From Comamonadaceae bacterium (GTDB taxonomy: Bacteria; Pseudomonadota; Gammaproteobacteria; Burkholderiales; Burkholderiaceae_C), in assembly GCA_013297875.1 (NCBI GenBank), contig JAAFIW010000010.1, positions 1 to 64,000 on the forward strand: a stretch of 64,000 nucleotides of DNA, written 5' to 3'. The translations under genes were made by a program, and so were the position numbers. The stretch's first letter is position 1; each line of letters opens with the position of its first letter. The notes under the pieces are model-generated. The model worked only from the letters and a program-made list of their open reading frames with translations, made no database searches and was not told the DNA's origin. Shown in pieces: positions 59,148-64,000 of this stretch.

Positions 59148-59405
59148 ATGCAAACCGTGACCGTATCAGACAAAGGCCAGGTGGTGATTCCGGCTGCCAT
59201 CCGGCGCAGCCTGGGCATTCGCCCCGGTGTGAAATTGGGTTTTGAGGTGGATGGCGCGGTGATGCGGGTCAGCGTGCAGCAGGCGGTCACGGCCAGCGAG
59301 GTGGCCAGTGGTTACGGTATGTTGAAAGCCAAGCGCACGAGCAAAGAACGCGATTTGATGGCGTTTGATGTTGCCGCCGCCATGCGCCAGGCCGCCAAAA
59401 AATGA
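59148..59405 (+). CDS. AbrB/MazE-type antitoxin
   Basis: This is 85 residues. MQTVTVSDKGQVVIPAAIRR SLGIRPGVKLGFEVDGAVMR V is a swapped-hairpin AbrB DNA-binding domain; the C-terminal KRTSKERDLMAFDVAAAMRQ AAKK should wrap the toxin. Its stop overlaps the PIN-domain gene start by 4 nt (ATGA). It likely represses its own promoter in the 50 bp between gltX and itself. Confidence 0.9.
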   Translation: MQTVTVSDKGQVVIPAAIRRSLGIRPGVKLGFEVDGAVMRVSVQQAVTASEVASGYGMLKAKRTSKERDLMAFDVAAAMRQAAKK

Positions 59406-59812
59406 TTGCGCTGGACACCAACGTCATCGCCCGTTTCTACGTCGATGACCCCGACGATCTGGAGGCGGTCAAGCAACGACCGGTAGCGCGCCAAGTTTTT
59501 GAGAGCGCCAACGCCCTGTTTGTGCCGCAATCGGTTGTGCTGGAGCTTGAATGGGTGTTGCGCGCGTTTTACGGTTTCTCTGCCAGTCAGTTTGCCAGCG
59601 TGGTCAGGCACCTGACGGGCTTGAAGCACGTGACGGTGGAATCCAGAACAAGCGTGATTGCAGCGCTGGACGACCATGTGAAAGGCCTGGATTTCGCCGA
59701 TGCCTTGCACCTGCGCGCCAGCCAGAGCTGCGAGGCCGTCGTGAGCTTTGATCGCAAGTTCTCGCAACGGGCAGGGCGCTTGAAGCTTCAGCCCCTGGTT
59801 CGATCTTTGTAA
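59402..59812 (+). CDS. PIN-domain ribonuclease toxin (VapC-like)
   Basis: This is 136 residues. The acidic cluster is visible: LDTNVIARFYVDD (D4), the Glu in VVLELEWVLRAFYGF, the Asp in GLDFADALHLRAS, and Asp in VSFDRKFSQRA. PIN toxins cleave tRNA or rRNA when the antitoxin is lost. It forms a type II toxin-antitoxin pair with the overlapping AbrB-type gene. Confidence 0.9.
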   Translation: MIALDTNVIARFYVDDPDDLEAVKQRPVARQVFESANALFVPQSVVLELEWVLRAFYGFSASQFASVVRHLTGLKHVTVESRTSVIAALDDHVKGLDFADALHLRASQSCEAVVSFDRKFSQRAGRLKLQPLVRSL

Positions 59813-59815
59813 CGA

Positions 59816-61030
59816 TCAGCGCAGGCTGTCCAGGCCGCGCAGCAAGTCGGCCTTGATATCGTCAACATGTTCCAGCCCCACGGCCACGCGGATCAGGCCC
59901 TGGCCGATGCCCGCCGCCTGACGCTGGTCTTCCGTCAAGCGGCCGTGCGAGGTGGTGGCCGGGTGGGTGATGATGGTTTTGGTGTCGCCCAGGTTGGTGG
60001 CGATGCTGACCACCTGGGTGCTGTCGATCACGTGGAATGCGTTGGTGCGTGCCGCAACAGGGTCGCCACCGACCACATCAAACGACACCACCGCGCCGCC
60101 CTGGCCTGACTGCTGGCGCATGGCCAGCGCGTGCTGCGGGTGCGAGGCCAGGCCCGGGTAGTACACGCGGGACACCTTGGGATGCGTTTGCAGCCACTGC
60201 GCAAATGCCAGCGCGTTCGCGCATTGCGCCTGCATGCGAATGCCCAGCGTTTCCAGGCCTTTCAGAACCACCCAGGCATTAAAGGGCGACAAGGTCATGC
60301 CCGCCGTGCGCACCACGGGGCCAAACACATCGACGATCAGGCGCGACGGGCCGCACACGGCACCGGCCATCACGCGGCCCTGGCCGTCCAGGTACTTGGT
60401 GCCCGAGTGAATCACCAGGTCGGCACCCATTTCAACGGGCCGCTGCAAAGCGGGGGAGCAAAAGCAGTTGTCGACGGCCAGCAGCGCGCCCGCGTTGTGC
60501 GCCAGGTCAGCCAGCGCCTGGATGTCGCACACATCGGTCAGCGGGTTGGTGGGCGTTTCGGCAAACAGGAGCTTGGTGGTGGGGCGCAAGGCTGCGCGCC
60601 ATTCGCTGATGTCGGTCTGCGACACAAACGTGGTCTCCACCCCAAATTTGCCGAACTCGCGGCCCAGCAGGTTCATCGTGGAGCCAAACACCGAGCGCGA
60701 GCAAATCACATGGTCGCCGGCCTTCAGCAGCCCCATGCACATCATCAAAATCGCACCCATGCCGGTGGACGCGCCAATCGCCGCCTCGGTGCCTTCCATC
60801 GCTGCCAGGCGCTGCTCAAAGCTGGTCACGGTGGGGTTGGAGGTGCGGCCATAGGTGTAGCCGTCGCCCACGGCGGCAAAGCGACGGGCGGCGGTTTCGG
60901 CGTCAGGTTGTACGAAGCCGCTGGTCAGGTACAGCGCCTCGGAGTTTTCGCCATGCTGGCTGCGTTCAATGCCCGCGCGCACGGCCAGGGTGTCTCGGTG
61001 CAGGCCGGGGGGAAGGTTTTTGGGGTTCAT
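59816..61030 (-). CDS. metZ: O-succinylhomoserine sulfhydrylase
   Basis: This is 404 residues of the Cys/Met-metabolism PLP family. ALYLTSGFVQPDAETAARRF, YGRTSNPTVTSFEQRLAAME GTEAA, ADLVIHSGTKYLDGQGRVMA G (PLP-binding Lys) and SIATNLGDTKTIITHPATTS HG match MetZ, which makes homocysteine from O-succinylhomoserine and sulfide. The location directly after purF is the typical betaproteobacterial order and supports the assignment. Confidence 0.93.
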   Translation of the reverse strand: MNPKNLPPGLHRDTLAVRAGIERSQHGENSEALYLTSGFVQPDAETAARRFAAVGDGYTYGRTSNPTVTSFEQRLAAMEGTEAAIGASTGMGAILMMCMGLLKAGDHVICSRSVFGSTMNLLGREFGKFGVETTFVSQTDISEWRAALRPTTKLLFAETPTNPLTDVCDIQALADLAHNAGALLAVDNCFCSPALQRPVEMGADLVIHSGTKYLDGQGRVMAGAVCGPSRLIVDVFGPVVRTAGMTLSPFNAWVVLKGLETLGIRMQAQCANALAFAQWLQTHPKVSRVYYPGLASHPQHALAMRQQSGQGGAVVSFDVVGGDPVAARTNAFHVIDSTQVVSIATNLGDTKTIITHPATTSHGRLTEDQRQAAGIGQGLIRVAVGLEHVDDIKADLLRGLDSLR

Positions 61031-61045
61031 GTCTGGGCTGTTATT

Positions 61046-61088
61046 ACTATGCTTTTGATAGCTGCTTGAGCAATATTTACATGGGCTG
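61046..61088 (+). repeat. dispersed repeat copy 17
   Basis: ACTATGCTTTTGATAGCTGC, TTGAGCAATATTTACATGGG, CTG. It lies between purF and metZ and could act as an intercistronic hairpin. Confidence 0.88.
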
Positions 61089-61120
61089 GTGCCGGTTTTT
61101 ATGCAAATTTGAAGCGCAAA

Positions 61121-62626
<1,506 letters not shown>

Positions 62627-62665
62627 GGTTTATTCCAATAAAACTGGGGGCTTAAAAGTCAAATT

Positions 62666-62787
62666 TTTTGAACGCAGAGGGCGCAGAGGTTACGCAGAGG
62701 TCGCAAAAGAACAGCCAAAAAATAATCTGGGTTTTGGTTTTCCTTTCTGCGTCTTCTGAGTGATCTCTGCGCCCTCTGCGTTCAAAA
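62666..62787. repeat. 23-bp perfect inverted repeat between cvpA and purF
   Basis: TTTTGAACGCAGAGGGCGCA GAG (62666-62688) and its exact complement (62765-62787) enclose 76 nt that include a second, weaker pair (ACGCAGAGG; TCTGCGTC). It is in the gap upstream of purF, so the folded RNA would lie in the purF leader. Confidence 0.8.
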
Positions 62788-62802
62788 TGGAAACTAAAAA
62801 TC

Positions 62803-63288
62803 TCACGACAAGTGCTTTGCAAAATCTTCCGGCAGCAGCGGCTTCATGCCCCTTAGCGTGGCCTGCAGCACGCCAGCGCCCACCGACTCCTGCCACCACT
62901 CACCCGATTTCAAGGGCGTCATGCCCACCACGGCGGCAAATGACAGCAGCACCACCACGCCGCGCACCAGGCCAAATGCGGCACCCAGGGTGCGGTCTAC
63001 CGGGCGCAGGCCGACGGCTTCAATGGCTTTTTTGGTCAGCCAGGCCACCAGGCCACCGGCAAACACCATCACCACAAAAACAATGACAAAACCAGCTGCG
63101 TAGCGCATGGAGCTTGCTCCACCAGCTACAGGAAGCATAGCGGCCACATCGTCTGCGAACCATTGCGCAGCAAAAAAAGCAGCCACCCAGCCGGCCACCG
63201 ACACCATCTCATACACCAGGCCACGCCAGGCCCCCAGCAGCAGGGAGGCGAGCAGCACGCCGATAAAAATCCAGTCCAGAACCGCCAT
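62803..63288 (-). CDS. cvpA: CvpA family membrane protein
   Basis: This is 161 residues with four helices: LDWIFIGVLLASLLLGAWRG LVYEMVSVAGW, VIVFVVMVFAGGLVAWL, and VRGVVVLLSFAAVVGM are typical of CvpA, needed for colicin V production in E. coli and for envelope resilience in other species. It stands between the DedD-like SPOR gene and purF, as in most proteobacteria. Confidence 0.92.
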   Translation of the reverse strand: MAVLDWIFIGVLLASLLLGAWRGLVYEMVSVAGWVAAFFAAQWFADDVAAMLPVAGGASSMRYAAGFVIVFVVMVFAGGLVAWLTKKAIEAVGLRPVDRTLGAAFGLVRGVVVLLSFAAVVGMTPLKSGEWWQESVGAGVLQATLRGMKPLLPEDFAKHLS

Positions 63289-63298
63289 GGCTGTGCAG

Positions 63299-64000
63299 TT
63301 ACAAGCTCAGGATGTTGGCAGGCAAATCAAGCGCCTTGATGCGGTCAGCGGCCTTGTCCGCTTCGGCGCGGCTGGCAAACGGGCCCACGCGCACGCGGGT
63401 GCGGGGGCCGTCTTTGGTTTCTGCCACATGGGTGTAGGTTTTCAAGCCGGCTTTTTCCACTTTCAAACGGGTTTCGCGGGCCTTGTCAGGGTCGGCAAAC
63501 GCGCCGACCTGCACGATGAAGCGCTCGCCAGCCGCTGCCACGGTGGTCGCCGCGGACGTGGCCGGTGGTGCCTCGGGGCTGCGGCCTTCCAGCAGGGCGC
63601 GGGCCTTGGCACCGTCGTCTGTGCGGGCGGTGGTGGGCTCGGGTTTGGGCTCAGGCTTGCGTTCTGGCTTGGGTTCTGGCTTGGGTTCCGGTTTGGAGGC
63701 TGCTTCTGTTTTGATAGCTGCTTGAGCAGTATTCACCTGGGCGGCTGGCCGTTTTGGCTCTGAAGTGGACGAAATTACCTCTTCTTTGGCATCCAGACTC
63801 GCTGCAGCCGCCACACGGCTGGTGGGGGTTGTGGCGGGTCCGATCTTGCCGACGCGGCGGGCAACGCGGCCGTTGGTGCGGGGGCTGCGGGACGTGTGGC
63901 TGCGGACGCCGCACTGCGCACGGGCGGCGTCAGCGGGGCCATGGGTTTGGCGCTGGCTTTGTCGGGAATTTCAATGTCTAGATCCACCGCAACCGGGCGC
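63299..64000 (-). pseudogene. DedD-like SPOR-domain protein, frameshifted and cut by the right edge
   Basis: The C-terminal part (63299 to about 63840) has a low-complexity KPEPKPEPKPERKPEP linker and a SPOR domain (RFIVQVGAFADPDKARETRL, KAGLKTYTHVAETKDGPRTR VRVGPF), which binds denuded septal peptidoglycan. The frame from about 63845 to the edge reads RPVAVDLDIEIPDKASAKPM APL, matching the upstream part of DedD-like proteins, but is one base out of register and would stop at 63775. A one-base insertion at about 63838-63845 would rejoin ASARS and PATTPTSRVAAAASLDAKEE. AAQVNTAQAAIK is from dispersed repeat copy 18. The N-terminal anchor is outside the window. Confidence 0.72.
63713..63744 (+). 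repeat. dispersed repeat copy 18, inside the SPOR gene
   Basis: GATAGCTGCTTGAGCAGTAT, TCACCTGGGCGG. It is read antisense as AAQVNTAQAAIK in the linker of the SPOR protein, the same peptide as in the ArnT-like protein. Confidence 0.86.

Noticed and set aside
60000-61120. A SAM or other methionine-related riboswitch upstream of metZ
   Set aside because: The gap between purF and metZ is only about 90 nt and is filled by repeat copy 17; no riboswitch core seen.

Overview
The window is high-GC DNA (about 65% in the line I counted) from a betaproteobacterium, almost certainly of the family Comamonadaceae (Rhodoferax/Polaromonas/Acidovorax type). The evidence is the gene content and order (rpsP-rimM-trmD-rplS; cvpA-purF-metZ beside a DedD-like SPOR gene; orn divergent from an M48 peptidase-phhB-rsgA run) and at least 18 copies of a roughly 40-45 bp dispersed repeat with core GCTGCTTGAGCA. 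I see no prophage, transposase, rRNA or CRISPR array.

Layout. 0-7 kb: a truncated thioesterase, two LysR regulators, an ornithine-cyclodeaminase-like gene, and a D-amino-acid dehydrogenase, polar amino-acid binding protein and Asp/Glu racemase that look like a D-amino-acid use locus. 7-11.2 kb: a LuxR-type regulator divergent from a Tat-exported beta-lactamase-fold lipoprotein, then an esterase-like phytase-family lipoprotein. 11.3-19 kb: a QseBC-like two-component pair divergent from MipA and a complete DevCAB/TolC-type exporter. 20-34 kb: housekeeping genes, including the S16/L19 operon, a Nudix CoA pyrophosphatase, a CobD/CbiB relative, rsgA, phhB, a Ste24-type protease, orn, an RhlE-like helicase and a Bcr/CflA exporter.

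34.98-41.16 kb is an AT-richer island (42-52% GC in four sampled lines) holding only two translationally coupled genes. One is a 1550-aa protein with a STAS-like segment, a GHKL ATPase, a phosphoribosyltransferase-like motif and a second degenerate GHKL domain. The other is a receiver domain fused to a calcineurin-like metallophosphoesterase. I do not recognise this pair as a named system; it is the best candidate for something undescribed.

41-64 kb: a GT2 polysaccharide synthase with a YaiO-like outer-membrane protein, an alpha/beta hydrolase, a lipoprotein, guaC, an ArnT-like/PAP2 envelope-modification pair, a broken LuxR response regulator, a bactofilin, a frameshifted OmpA-ankyrin gene, pncC-pgpA-LysR, a tautomerase, a uracil-DNA glycosylase, tRNA-Ala/Glu/Asp, gltX, an AbrB/PIN toxin-antitoxin pair, metZ, purF, cvpA and a frameshifted DedD-like gene cut by the right edge.

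Two themes cut across the window. About half of the dispersed repeats lie inside, or form the ends of, reading frames, so the repeat adds peptide tails or inserts to conserved proteins. Four genes carry a frameshift or internal stop, which may be real decay or sequencing error.
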